In this document: in pieces, positions 8,435 to 16,878 of the stretch
Layout of the letters: every line of letters begins with the position of its first letter
Numbering within the stretch: the stretch's first letter is position 1
DNA from: Streptomyces sp. NRRL F-4489
Lineage (GTDB): Bacteria; Actinomycetota; Actinomycetes; Streptomycetales; Streptomycetaceae
Assembly (NCBI RefSeq): GCF_001509485.1
Contig: NZ_LLZI01000001.1
Location: 222,910 to 286,909, forward strand
DNA: 64,000 bases
Direction of reading: 5' to 3'
The notes under the pieces: generated by a model
Told to the model about the DNA's origin: nothing
The model's database searches: none
The model's input: only the letters and a program-made list of their open reading frames with translations
Translations under genes and position numbers: made by a program

Positions 8435-9676
8435 TCAGCGAGGGTTGACGTCTTGAGGGGCGCGGCCGGTGATCGCCCGGGCGTCCGGCAGGGCGAGCAC
8501 GCCGAGGTTGGCGACGAGCACCAGCACCGCGGCGGTCAGCAGCGGCGGCGCCTCGCCGGTCCAGGCCGCGATCGGCGCCGCGACGGCCAGGCCGAGCGGC
8601 CGGGCGGCGAACGACAGCAGCGCGTCGTAGGAGTCTGCGCGGGCCAGCGCGTCGGCCGGGAAGTGGCGTTGCACGGTGGTCTGCCACACCGTGTTGAGCA
8701 CACCGATACCGGCCATGGCGATGCCGTACGCCACCGCGTCGGTCCAGGTCGGCCAGCGCACGGCGAAGGTGATCAGCGGCAGCGCGAACAGGGCACCGCA
8801 CACCGAGGTCAGGACGAGTGGCCGCGGCACGCGCAGCCGGGGCGCGGTGACCGCGCCGAGCAGCATGCCGGCCATACCCGCCTGGTAGACCACCACCCAG
8901 GCGAACTCGCCGCCGAGCCGGTCCACGGCGATCAGCGGGCCCAGCGTCATCAGGACACCGGCGGCGAGGTTGGACACGCCGTGCCCGATGAGGTTGGACC
9001 AGAACCACGGGCGGCCGCGCACTTCCTGCCAGCCGTCGGCGAGCTGCCGGAAGAAGCTGCCGCGCGTATCGCGGCCGGGCGCGGTGGCGGGCAGTCCGCC
9101 CAGGGTGACGGCGGCGCAGCCGAACACCGCGGCGGTGGCGAGGAACGCCCAGCCCGCGCCGACCGCGACGACCAGCACACCGGCGACCCCGGGCCCGGCG
9201 ACCAGGGCGATCCCGCGGGCCACCCCGAGGTGGCTGTTGGCCCGCAGTCTGGCCTCCGGCGGCACGGTGGCGGCGACCAGCGGCGACATCGTGGGCGTGC
9301 CGAAGGCGATGGCGGCGCCGGTGACCGCGGACAGCGCCGCGAGGTCGAGGACGCGTACCGAACCGAGCAGCAGCTCGGCGCCGATGGCGAGTTGGGCCAG
9401 GCCCCGGACCAGGTCGGCGAGGAAGGCGACCCGCTGGGCGGGGAACCGGTCGGCGGCGACCCCGCCGAGCGGCAGCAGGACCAGCTGCGGCACCAGTTCG
9501 GCGGCGAGCACCAGGCCGAGGTCGGTGGCGCTGCCGGTGGCCTTGATGACGGCGAGGGTGAGGGCGGTCGGTACGAGGGCGGTGGCCAGGAACGACAGGG
9601 ACCGCCCGAGGAGCAGCCGCGGGAAGCCGGGGATCCGCAGGACGCGTACGGGGGCCTGGCCCGTCAGCTCGGTCAC
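8435..9676 (-). CDS. MFS exporter of the biosynthetic cluster
   Basis: A 413-residue major facilitator protein with about 12 hydrophobic segments and the loop-2 motif GGVAADRFPAQR. It resembles the macrolide/enterobactin exporter (EntS-like) branch. The start is GTG 9676: its GTGA overlaps the TGA of the thioesterase gene, so the two are translationally coupled. A longer open frame upstream (to 10273) is read through the thioesterase gene and is not real. Lying inside the operon between the thioesterase and the PKS-NRPS, it most likely exports the product and gives self-protection. Confidence 0.87.
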   Translation of the reverse strand: MTELTGQAPVRVLRIPGFPRLLLGRSLSFLATALVPTALTLAVIKATGSATDLGLVLAAELVPQLVLLPLGGVAADRFPAQRVAFLADLVRGLAQLAIGAELLLGSVRVLDLAALSAVTGAAIAFGTPTMSPLVAATVPPEARLRANSHLGVARGIALVAGPGVAGVLVVAVGAGWAFLATAAVFGCAAVTLGGLPATAPGRDTRGSFFRQLADGWQEVRGRPWFWSNLIGHGVSNLAAGVLMTLGPLIAVDRLGGEFAWVVVYQAGMAGMLLGAVTAPRLRVPRPLVLTSVCGALFALPLITFAVRWPTWTDAVAYGIAMAGIGVLNTVWQTTVQRHFPADALARADSYDALLSFAARPLGLAVAAPIAAWTGEAPPLLTAAVLVLVANLGVLALPDARAITGRAPQDVNPR

Positions 9677-10431
9677 GGGCGGGCCGCCAGCGCGCCGCCC
9701 AGGGCGTCGAGGAGTGCGCCGGGCGCGGACAGGAAGGCGTAGTGCCCGCCGGGCAGCACCGGGAAGGTGACGTCGTCGGCGTAGTCCCGCCAGCCCTTGA
9801 GCTGGTCCTGGGTGACCTCCGGGTCGCCGTCCCAGTGCAGGACGCCGATCGGGAAGGGTACGGGGGCGGGGGCGTCCCGGCGGTAGACGCGGTTGGCGCC
9901 GAGGTCCTCCTTGAGGACGGCGAGCGCGAGGTCCAGCAGCTGGGGGTGGGCCAGGCCGCCGCGCAGCAGCGTCAACTCCTCCAGTTCCGCGCGGAGTTGG
10001 GCGTCGTCCATGGTGAGGAAGCGGTCGTGCGGGCAGTGGTGCGGGGCGACCTGCGCGGAGACGAAGACCCGTGCCGGCAGCGGCAGTCCGCGCTCGGCGA
10101 GCAGCCGCGCCGTCTCGAAGGCGGGCAGCGCGCCCGCGCAGTGCCCGAAGAAGGCGAACGGCCGGTCCAGGTGCGGGGCGAGCGCGTCGGCGAGCTGCTC
10201 GGCGAGGGCTTCGTAGGTGCCGTAGTGCGGTTCGCGCAGCCGGCCCTCGCGGCCGGGCAGCTGCACCGGGCACACCTCGATCGCGTCGCCGGGCCCGAAC
10301 CGTCTGGGCCAGGCGTTGAACATGGACGCGCCGACGCCCGAGTAGGGGAAGCAGAAGACCCGGGCGGCGGCGTCGGCGGCGGGTTTTCTCAGCAGCCAGC
10401 GGGAGGCGGGCAGGGCGGTGCCGGCGGACAT
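9673..10431 (-). CDS. Type II thioesterase with Cys nucleophile
   Basis: A 252-residue alpha/beta hydrolase of the NRPS/PKS type II thioesterase family (FCFPYSGVGASMFNAW, VQLPGREGR). The nucleophile elbow reads GHCAG with Cys98 where almost all type II thioesterases have Ser (GHSMG). The rest of the triad is present as Asp202 (HWDGDPEVT) and His230 (GGHYAFL). ATG 10431 is preferred over an upstream TTG at 10449. Together with the A-PCP and P450 genes just upstream it forms the A-PCP/P450/TE cassette known from beta-hydroxy-amino-acid supply in nucleoside and aminocoumarin pathways, where the thioesterase releases the hydroxylated amino acid. It could instead be an editing enzyme or an acyl-transferring Cys thioesterase. 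Confidence 0.85.
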   Translation of the reverse strand: MSAGTALPASRWLLRKPAADAAARVFCFPYSGVGASMFNAWPRRFGPGDAIEVCPVQLPGREGRLREPHYGTYEALAEQLADALAPHLDRPFAFFGHCAGALPAFETARLLAERGLPLPARVFVSAQVAPHHCPHDRFLTMDDAQLRAELEELTLLRGGLAHPQLLDLALAVLKEDLGANRVYRRDAPAPVPFPIGVLHWDGDPEVTQDQLKGWRDYADDVTFPVLPGGHYAFLSAPGALLDALGGALAARP

Positions 10432-10489
10432 GGGTGATCCGTCTCGCAATCTGGTGGAGGGACGGGTGGGGCGGCGCGGCGCGGCGGGG

Positions 10490-11731
10490 TCAGCGCGGCG
10501 CGGTCACGACGGGCAGCTGGGTGAGCCCGGCGATGAACACCGACCGCAGATGGCGGGCGGGCCCGGCGGTCTCGACCGACCGGAAGAGGCGGAAGAACTC
10601 CTCGAACAGGATCCGGAAGGTGAGCCGGGCGAGCGGGGCGCCCAGGCAGTAGTGCGGTCCGTAGCCGAAGGCGATGTGCCGGTTGTCCTCGCGCAGCACG
10701 TCGAAGCGGTACGGGTCGGTGAAGACCCGCTCGTCGCGGTTGGCCGAGCCGATCCAGACCGCGACCGCGTCACCGGCGGCGACCCGGCCCCCGGCCAGTT
10801 CGGTGTCCGTGACGGCGTAGCGCAGGAAGCTGCTGGCGGGCGAGGTCCAGCGCAGGCCCTCCTCCACCAGGGTGGGGACGACCGCGGCGGGGTCGCCGGC
10901 CGCCTTGCGCAGCTGGTCCGGGTGCTCGCTCAGGGCGAGCAGGGTGCCGGAGACGGTGTGCGGGGTGGTGGCGTTGGCGCCCAGCAGGATGCTGTAGCAG
11001 TTGTAGATGACCTCTTCGTCGGTGAGCGGGGCGTCGCCCGCGGTCATGCTCATCAGATGCCCGATGAGGTCCGCGGCCGGTTCCGCTCCCCGGCGTTCGC
11101 GCACCCGCGCGGCGAAGTAGTCGAAGGTCTGGTGGTGGGCGACGGCGAGGGTGGCGGCGCCGCTGCCGACGCTGAACTCCGCGTCGTCGGGCGCGGCGGC
11201 CATCGCCGTCCAGCGCACCAGGTCGTCCCAGTCCTTCTCCGGTACGCCCAGCAGGGCGCCGGCGACGGTCATGGGCAGCCGGTAGGCGCGCCGGGCCACG
11301 TCCCAGACGCCGCCGCCGAGCGCGGGGGCGAGGAAGTCGGCGACCGCCTGCCGGATCCGGTCCTCCCAGTCGGCGAGGGCCTTGGCGGTGAGCCTGCGGT
11401 TGAGCGGGCGGCGCAGCTGGCCGTGGCGCGGCGGGTCGGTGGAGACCAGCATCTTGCCGGACGAGACGTCGTCGTGGCCGAGCTGGGTGAGGACCGAACC
11501 GCGTTCGGAGGTGAACTCCCGGTGGTCGCCGAGCACCCGGCACACGTCGTCGTAGCGGGTCACCGACCAGAACTTCCGCCCGTCGGGCAGCACTTGGAGG
11601 TGGAGCGGGGCGTGTGCCCGCAGCTGCGCCCAGACGGCGTGCGGGTCGCCGCTGGCGTGGAACTCCGGGTCGAACAGGTCGGCGGCGGCCGGGTCGGCGG
11701 CGGCGGGGGCGGGGGCGGCGGTGATCCTCAC
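10490..11731 (-). CDS. Cytochrome P450, probable aminoacyl-PCP beta-hydroxylase
   Basis: A 413-residue P450 with the heme motif FGYGPHYCLG (Cys362 ligand) and the ExxR residues in EEGLRW. The I-helix reads NCYSILLGANATTPH: the acid of the usual AGxD/ET is Ala. The GAN-x-TTPH form is characteristic, to my knowledge, of P450s that hydroxylate amino acids bound to a carrier protein (NovI/NikQ type). The start is GTG 11731, overlapping the stop of the A-PCP gene by GTGA. The coupling to an A-PCP didomain fits beta-hydroxylation of the tethered amino acid. The I-helix and neighbour arguments agree; the substrate is not proven. Confidence 0.88.
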   Translation of the reverse strand: MRITAAPAPAAADPAAADLFDPEFHASGDPHAVWAQLRAHAPLHLQVLPDGRKFWSVTRYDDVCRVLGDHREFTSERGSVLTQLGHDDVSSGKMLVSTDPPRHGQLRRPLNRRLTAKALADWEDRIRQAVADFLAPALGGGVWDVARRAYRLPMTVAGALLGVPEKDWDDLVRWTAMAAAPDDAEFSVGSGAATLAVAHHQTFDYFAARVRERRGAEPAADLIGHLMSMTAGDAPLTDEEVIYNCYSILLGANATTPHTVSGTLLALSEHPDQLRKAAGDPAAVVPTLVEEGLRWTSPASSFLRYAVTDTELAGGRVAAGDAVAVWIGSANRDERVFTDPYRFDVLREDNRHIAFGYGPHYCLGAPLARLTFRILFEEFFRLFRSVETAGPARHLRSVFIAGLTQLPVVTAPR

Positions 11732-13509
11732 CGGGCGCCTCCGGCCTGGACGACGGCGGCGGCGAGCCCGGCCGGGGTGGGGGCGAGGTAGAAGGTGACC
11801 GGCGAGATCTGCACGCCGTACTCGCGCTCCAGGTCGGTGGTGATCCGCACCCCGACCAGCGAGTGGCCGCCGAGCTCGAAGAAGTCGTCGTCGGCGCCGA
11901 TCCCGTCGATGCCGAGGTGGTCGCTCCACAGCTGGGCGACGGCGGCCTCGATACCGGGCGCCGGGGCGCGGTACGCGGCGTTCAGCTCGGGCCGGGCCGG
12001 TGAGCGGTCGGCGGCCAGGGCGGCCCGGTCGACCTTGCCGTTGGCGGTCAGCGGCAGCGCCTCCACGACCCGGATGTGCGACGGGACGGCGTACGAGGGC
12101 AGCACCTCGCCCAGTTCGCGGCGCACGGTCAGGGTGGCGGGCCGGGCGCCGCCGCGCCCGGTGACGAAGGCCACCAGGTGCTTGCCGCCGTCCGGTCCGG
12201 GCTGGGCGACGACGGCGGCCCCGTCGATGTCGCCGCGGGCGGCGAGCGCGGCCTCGATCTCGCCGGGCTCGATCCGGAAGCCCCGGATCTTGACCTGGCG
12301 GTCGGCGCGCCCGTGGTAGTCGAGGACGCCGTCGGCGCGGCGGCTCACCAGGTCGCCGGTGCGGTACATCCGGGCGCCGGGCCGGTCGTCGAACGGGTCG
12401 GGCAGGAAGGCGCGGGCGGTCTCCTCGGGGTTGCCGAGGTAGTCCAGGGCGAGGCCGTCGCCGGTGGCGTACAGCTCGCCGACCTCGCCGTCCGGCACGG
12501 GCCGCAGCCCGGCGTCGAGGACGCGTACGCCGGTGCCGCGGATCGGGCGGCCGATGGGCACGGGGCCCTCGACCGGCGCGGTGACCGTGTGGCAGCAGGT
12601 GAAGGTGGTGTTCTCGGTGGGCCCGTAGCCGTTGACGAGGGTGAGGCCGGGCAGCGCGGCGAGCGCCTGGTTGACGTGCGGCGGCGACAGCACGTCCCCG
12701 CCGGCCAGCAGCACCCGTACGCCGCCGAGGTCGTCCAGGCCGTACTCCACGACCTGCTGGAAGAGTCCGGCGGTGAGCCAGAGCACGGTGATCCCGGCGT
12801 GGCTGATGTGCTTGGTCAGCTCTCCGATGGCCAGCTCCCGCTCGGGCGCCACGTCGAGGCGGGCCCCGTTGAGCAGCGGCCCCCAGATCTCCAGCGTCGA
12901 GGCGTCGAAGGCGACCGGCGCGTAGTGGAGCACCACGTCATCGGGCCCGAGGGTGAGGAAGTCGGCGCCCACGACCAGCCGGAGGACCGCCCGGTGCGGC
13001 ACCCGCACGCCCTTGGGGACGCCGGTCGATCCGGAGGTGTAGGCGATGTAGGCGACGTCGTCGGGCCCGGTGGCGACGGGTTCGGGTGCCGGGCCCTCGG
13101 GTATCGCGTCGAGGTCGTCGCGGGTCAGGACGGCGGCGGCGCCGCTGTCGGCCAGGATCAGCCGCCGGCGCTCGGCCGGATAGCGTCGTTCCAGGGCCAG
13201 GTAGGCGGCCCCGGCCTTGAGGATGCCGAGGAGGGCGACGACGGTCGCGGCGCGGCGGTCCGCGTCGAGCGCCACCACGTCACCGGGTGCGACCCCCCGG
13301 TCCTGCAACTGCCGGGCCAGGTGGTCCGAGCGGCGGTCGAGCTCCCGGTAGGTCAGCTCGGCGTCCTCGCCCCGCACGGCGATCCGCTCGGGTGAGCTGC
13401 GGACCTGCCGCGCGAAGTGCGCCGCGATCGAGGGGGGTTCCGTGCCGTACTGCGAGTCCAAGGTCGGCCTCCAGGTACTGGTCGGGCGCGGCCACCGGTT
13501 TTCGGTCAC
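11728..13509 (-). CDS. Stand-alone NRPS A-PCP didomain
   Basis: A 593-residue protein with an adenylation domain (about residues 25-500: AYTSGSTGVPKGV, NGYGPTE, YRTGDLV, TANGKVDRA) and a carrier domain at 515-585 (FFELGGHSL, Ser modified by phosphopantetheine). There is no condensation domain. Aligning by hand to GrsA gives a binding-pocket code of about D-A-L-W-L-G-G-T-F-K, very close to codes reported for valine; treat this as approximate. The longest frame starts at GTG 13509, but TTG 13461 has a GGAGG site 7 bases upstream and is an equally good start. No MbtH-like gene is visible nearby. It activates the amino acid that the adjacent P450 probably oxidises. Confidence 0.9.
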   Translation of the reverse strand: MTENRWPRPTSTWRPTLDSQYGTEPPSIAAHFARQVRSSPERIAVRGEDAELTYRELDRRSDHLARQLQDRGVAPGDVVALDADRRAATVVALLGILKAGAAYLALERRYPAERRRLILADSGAAAVLTRDDLDAIPEGPAPEPVATGPDDVAYIAYTSGSTGVPKGVRVPHRAVLRLVVGADFLTLGPDDVVLHYAPVAFDASTLEIWGPLLNGARLDVAPERELAIGELTKHISHAGITVLWLTAGLFQQVVEYGLDDLGGVRVLLAGGDVLSPPHVNQALAALPGLTLVNGYGPTENTTFTCCHTVTAPVEGPVPIGRPIRGTGVRVLDAGLRPVPDGEVGELYATGDGLALDYLGNPEETARAFLPDPFDDRPGARMYRTGDLVSRRADGVLDYHGRADRQVKIRGFRIEPGEIEAALAARGDIDGAAVVAQPGPDGGKHLVAFVTGRGGARPATLTVRRELGEVLPSYAVPSHIRVVEALPLTANGKVDRAALAADRSPARPELNAAYRAPAPGIEAAVAQLWSDHLGIDGIGADDDFFELGGHSLVGVRITTDLEREYGVQISPVTFYLAPTPAGLAAAVVQAGGAR

Positions 13510-13559
13510 CGCCGCGGCTCATCATGGGGACGGCCCCTACCGACACGCTTTCGGCCACC

Positions 13560-13613
13560 CATAGGCCGGGGGTAGTGCGGTGATAGCGAAGCGATAGCGC
13601 GGCTGCCTAGCAT
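13560..13613 (+). promoter_or_regulatory. SARP-type operator: four heptads at 11-nt spacing before a -10 box
   Basis: Heptads CATAGGC (13560), GGTAGTG (13571), GATAGCG (13582) and GATAGCG (13593) recur exactly every 11 bases. The last one ends 8 bases before TAGCAT (13608-13613). Direct heptads at 11-nt pitch, 8 bases upstream of the -10 and replacing the -35, are the known layout of SARP-activated promoters. The orientation points at the small peptide gene starting at 13672; the array also lies just upstream of the divergent A-PCP gene. The SARP gene itself is 300 bases away. Confidence 0.72.
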
Positions 13614-13671
13614 CGCCCCACCGAGCGAACGAGTACCCGGCCGAACCAACGGCCACGGAAAGCGAGCAGAC

Positions 13672-13890
13672 GTGCGGAAGATCCTCACCCTCGCGGCGAC
13701 CTCCCTGGTCGCGGCGGCCGTCCTCCCGGTGGCCCTGTGCGGGCCGGCCGCCGCGGACACGCCCTGGCCTTCTCCCACCGGGAGCGTGAGCGGGGCGGCC
13801 CAGCTGGACACGCCGTGGCCCGGGGTCGGCACCGGCACCGGCGCCGGCACGCCCGCCGCCGCGGACGACACGCCGTGGCCGGTGCCCTGA
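13672..13890 (+). CDS. Small secreted peptide with three DTPWP motifs
   Basis: A 72-residue ORF from GTG 13672. Residues 1-28 are a clear Sec signal (MRKILTLAATSL..., ending GPAAA). The predicted mature part is only about 44 residues and contains DTPWP at 29-33, 46-50 and 66-70, spaced by Gly/Ser/Thr/Ala-rich linkers. The first copy starts right at the signal cleavage site and the last is two residues from the C-terminus. It is read divergently from the NRPS operon behind a SARP-like operator, so it is probably co-regulated with the cluster. I do not recognise the family. Repeated short motifs suggest a processed signal peptide, a RiPP-like precursor or a small cell-wall peptide. Confidence 0.7.
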   Translation: MRKILTLAATSLVAAAVLPVALCGPAAADTPWPSPTGSVSGAAQLDTPWPGVGTGTGAGTPAAADDTPWPVP

Positions 13891-13917
13891 CCGGCGGCCC
13901 CAGCCGTACGAGGGACT

Positions 13918-16878
13918 TCAGCGGTACGGCGACCCGCCCCGCTTCCCCGAAGGCGAACCCGGCCCCTGCACCACACGGTCCTCCAGATCCACCTCCAACT
14001 GGGCCAGTTCCAGGCGCACTTCGGCCGCCCCCACCCGGTCCATGATGCGCTCCCGCGTCGCGATGGCCGCGCGCAGCAGCCGCTGGGCGTCATCGTTGCG
14101 CCCCAGGCGCGCGCTGACGCTGCCCAGCCGGTGCAGCACCCGCGACTCCCCCGCCACGTCCCGCCGCTCCCGCACCTGCCGCAGCAGATCGGTGAGCACC
14201 TCCTCGGCCTCCTCGTACCGCCCCTGGCGCTGCATCAGGTCGCTCAGCACATAGCGGACCTGCAACTCCACCCGGCGGCTGCCCGCGCCCTGGCAGATGT
14301 CCAGCGCCTCGTTCAGATAGCCGCCGGCGGTGCCCCAGTTGCCGCGGTCGCCCTCCAGCCGCGCCATGTGCACCAGCACACTGGCCGCGCCCACGTGGTC
14401 GCCCGCCTCCCAGAACTCGCCGAGCGCCACCCAGAAGTGGCCGAGCGCCGCCTCCACATCCTGCTGGCGCGCCTCCAGCAGGGCGAGATTGCGCCGGGCC
14501 AGGGCGCAGCCGTGCACATCGCCGAGCGCCGTGAACGCCTCCAGCGCCGGTACGAGGCGCTGGCGGGCCGCCTTGAGCTGCGAGCGGCTCAGGTGCAGCG
14601 AGCCGAGCGAGCACAGCAGCGCCGCCCGGCCGCGTTCGGCGCCGGCCACCCGGACGCTCTCCAGCGCCTGGAGATGGGTGGCCTCCCAGTCCTCGTAGTA
14701 GCAGCGCGCCTCGAACAGCGAGACCAGCCCGGTGGCCAGATCCCAGCAGGCTTCGGCCTGTCCGGTACGGGCCGCGAGGCCGACCGCGGCGCACACGTTG
14801 GCGCGTTCGGACTCCAGCCAGCCCAGCGGATCCGCCAGCGCCCGGTCCGGGTTGAGGCCGTCCGGGCGGCGGCGCGGCGCCGGGCCGTGCAGGACGGTGA
14901 AGTCGCCCCCGTAGATCCGCCGGTGCGCCTCGTCGACGAGGCTCAGCCAGCCGCCGATCACCCGGGCGAGGGCGGCGCCGGTGTCGTCGGCGTCGCGGTG
15001 CCGGGCCAGTTCCTCGCGGGCGAACAGCCGGATCAGGCCCGGCAGCCGGTAGCGCGGGCCGGCCGTCGGATCGCTGCCCACCACTTCGAGGAGCTGCGCC
15101 TCCACCAGCTGGTCGAGCAGGTCGACGGCCTGGAAGAGATCCACGTCCAGCAGGGCCGCGGCGACCCAGCCGCCGGTCGAGGGCCCGTCGAGCAGGCTCA
15201 GCAGGCGCAGCAGCCGGCGGGCGCTGTGATCAAGGGCCTCGTAGGACAGCGCGAGACCGGTACGGATCGCCAGATCGCCGTAGGCCAGTTCGTCCAGCCG
15301 CCGGTGTTCGTCGGAGAGCCGCTCGACCATCCACGCCAGCGACCAGTGCGGGCGGGCCGCGAGCCGGGCCGCGACGATCCGCAGCGCCAGCGGCAGCCGG
15401 CCCACGATGCGGCCCAGCGTCTCGGCGGCCCGCGCCTCGTTCGCCACCCGCCGTTCGCCGATGGCGCCGGCGAGCATCCGCAGGACCTCGTCGTCCTCCA
15501 GGACGTCCACGGTCAGCGTCCGCACACCGGGCAGACCGGCCGCCCGCGGGCTGCCGGTGACGAGGACCGCGCTGCCGCCGGTGCCGGGCAGCAGCGGGGC
15601 GAGCTGCTCCTCGGTCGCCACGTCGTCGAGCACCACGAGGATCCGCCGTCCGGCGAGGAACCGCCGGTACAGCGCGGCACGTTCCTCGCACGACGCGGGC
15701 AGCCCCTCCCCCGGAACGCCGAGCGCCCGCAGGAAGCGCCCGAGGACCTCCCCCGCCCCCATCCGGCGCCCGGGCGCCCGCCCCAGGTCGCAGTACAACT
15801 GCCCATCGGGAAAAGCCCCGGCGATCCGGTGCGCGGCATGCACCGCGAGCGCGCTCTTGCCCATACCGGGCGGCCCGGTGAGCGCCACGGCCCGTACGTC
15901 GCCGCCGCCCTCACCCCCCGTCAGCAACTCCTCGACGACCCTGAGCTGCTCCCCCCGCCCCACGAACCCGACCACATCCGGCGGCAACTGGCAGGGAACG
16001 ACCGGCGTGTCGGCACCGTCCGCCACCACCACGGCCGCCTGCCCGGACACCTCACCGCCCACCGGGGGCTCGACCGCGGCGGGCGGCGAACCCGCCGCGG
16101 TGCCGGTCCCGGACACCCCCGCCTCCCCGGAGAGAATGGCCCGCTGCACCTCCCGCAACTCGTCGCCGGGCTCCAGCCCCAGCTCCTCCACCGCGAGCCG
16201 GCGGCCGTCCCGGTACGTCTCCAGCGCCTCGGCCGTCCGCCCCGAACGGTGCAGCGCGAGCATCAACTGCCCCCGGGTGCGCTCCCGCAGCGGATGCTCG
16301 GCCAGCAGAGCCCGCAGCTCCCCGACGAGTTCGGCGTGGCGGCCGGCGTCGAGCCGCAGCCCGGCGTACGTCTCCGACGCGGCGAGGCGCGCCTCTTCCA
16401 CATGCTCGGCCCGCTGCATCAGCCGGTCACTTCCGACGCCACTCAGCGCCGGCCCCCGCCACAGCGAAAGAACCGACCGGAGGAGTTCCTGCGCCTCCCC
16501 GGCACAGCCCTTCCTGATCAGCCCGTCCGCCTCCGAAACCCCCGAAAGGAATACCTGGCTGTCAAGCTCCCCTTCCGCCACCTGAATAACGTATCCAGGC
16601 CCCCGCGTCGCAATGACCGAAGGGCGTCCACTCCGCGAAAGTAATGCCCGCAGACCCGATATGCACGTCTGTATCTGGGTACGCGCGGTGAGCGGCGGAT
16701 TCTCCCCCCACACCGCTTCCATCAGGTACTCCGCGCTGACCACGCGGTTCGCGTCGAGCAGCAGCGCGATCAATACCGTCTGCGTCCGCCCGCGCGGCAC
16801 CCGGCACTCCGGCGCCCCTTCGAAGACGACTTCGAGCGGGCCCAGAATGCGATACACCGGACCGTTCCGCATCACCAT
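13918..16878 (-). CDS. SARP/AfsR-family cluster regulator with NB-ARC and TPR domains
   Basis: A 986-residue regulator. Residues 10-105 form the OmpR-like winged helix (PLEVVFEG, VLIALLLDANRVVS, RGPGYVI), 110-255 the BTAD domain (EALETYRDGRRLAVEELGLEPG), about 300-600 an NB-ARC ATPase (Walker A GPPGMGKSA, Walker B ILVVLDDVA, GLPLALR) and the rest TPR repeats. ATG 16878 (MVMRNGPVYRILGPLEV) is chosen because homology begins there. Upstream in-frame sequence is not protein-like. Codon 79 is TTA (16644-16642), making expression dependent on the bldA tRNA. It is the likely activator of the cluster and of the DTPWP peptide promoter. Confidence 0.92.
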   Translation of the reverse strand: MVMRNGPVYRILGPLEVVFEGAPECRVPRGRTQTVLIALLLDANRVVSAEYLMEAVWGENPPLTARTQIQTCISGLRALLSRSGRPSVIATRGPGYVIQVAEGELDSQVFLSGVSEADGLIRKGCAGEAQELLRSVLSLWRGPALSGVGSDRLMQRAEHVEEARLAASETYAGLRLDAGRHAELVGELRALLAEHPLRERTRGQLMLALHRSGRTAEALETYRDGRRLAVEELGLEPGDELREVQRAILSGEAGVSGTGTAAGSPPAAVEPPVGGEVSGQAAVVVADGADTPVVPCQLPPDVVGFVGRGEQLRVVEELLTGGEGGGDVRAVALTGPPGMGKSALAVHAAHRIAGAFPDGQLYCDLGRAPGRRMGAGEVLGRFLRALGVPGEGLPASCEERAALYRRFLAGRRILVVLDDVATEEQLAPLLPGTGGSAVLVTGSPRAAGLPGVRTLTVDVLEDDEVLRMLAGAIGERRVANEARAAETLGRIVGRLPLALRIVAARLAARPHWSLAWMVERLSDEHRRLDELAYGDLAIRTGLALSYEALDHSARRLLRLLSLLDGPSTGGWVAAALLDVDLFQAVDLLDQLVEAQLLEVVGSDPTAGPRYRLPGLIRLFAREELARHRDADDTGAALARVIGGWLSLVDEAHRRIYGGDFTVLHGPAPRRRPDGLNPDRALADPLGWLESERANVCAAVGLAARTGQAEACWDLATGLVSLFEARCYYEDWEATHLQALESVRVAGAERGRAALLCSLGSLHLSRSQLKAARQRLVPALEAFTALGDVHGCALARRNLALLEARQQDVEAALGHFWVALGEFWEAGDHVGAASVLVHMARLEGDRGNWGTAGGYLNEALDICQGAGSRRVELQVRYVLSDLMQRQGRYEEAEEVLTDLLRQVRERRDVAGESRVLHRLGSVSARLGRNDDAQRLLRAAIATRERIMDRVGAAEVRLELAQLEVDLEDRVVQGPGSPSGKRGGSPYR

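Noticed and set aside
2824..8448. Very long plus-strand open frame opposite the PKS-NRPS
   Set aside because: It is a GC-rich shadow (Gly/Arg/Val/Gln-rich, no domain) of a minus-strand gene with clear KS, C and carrier motifs.
14131..16644. Plus-strand open frame opposite the SARP gene
   Set aside because: Shadow; rich in Gln/Arg/Pro without domain, while the minus strand shows SARP, NB-ARC and TPR motifs.
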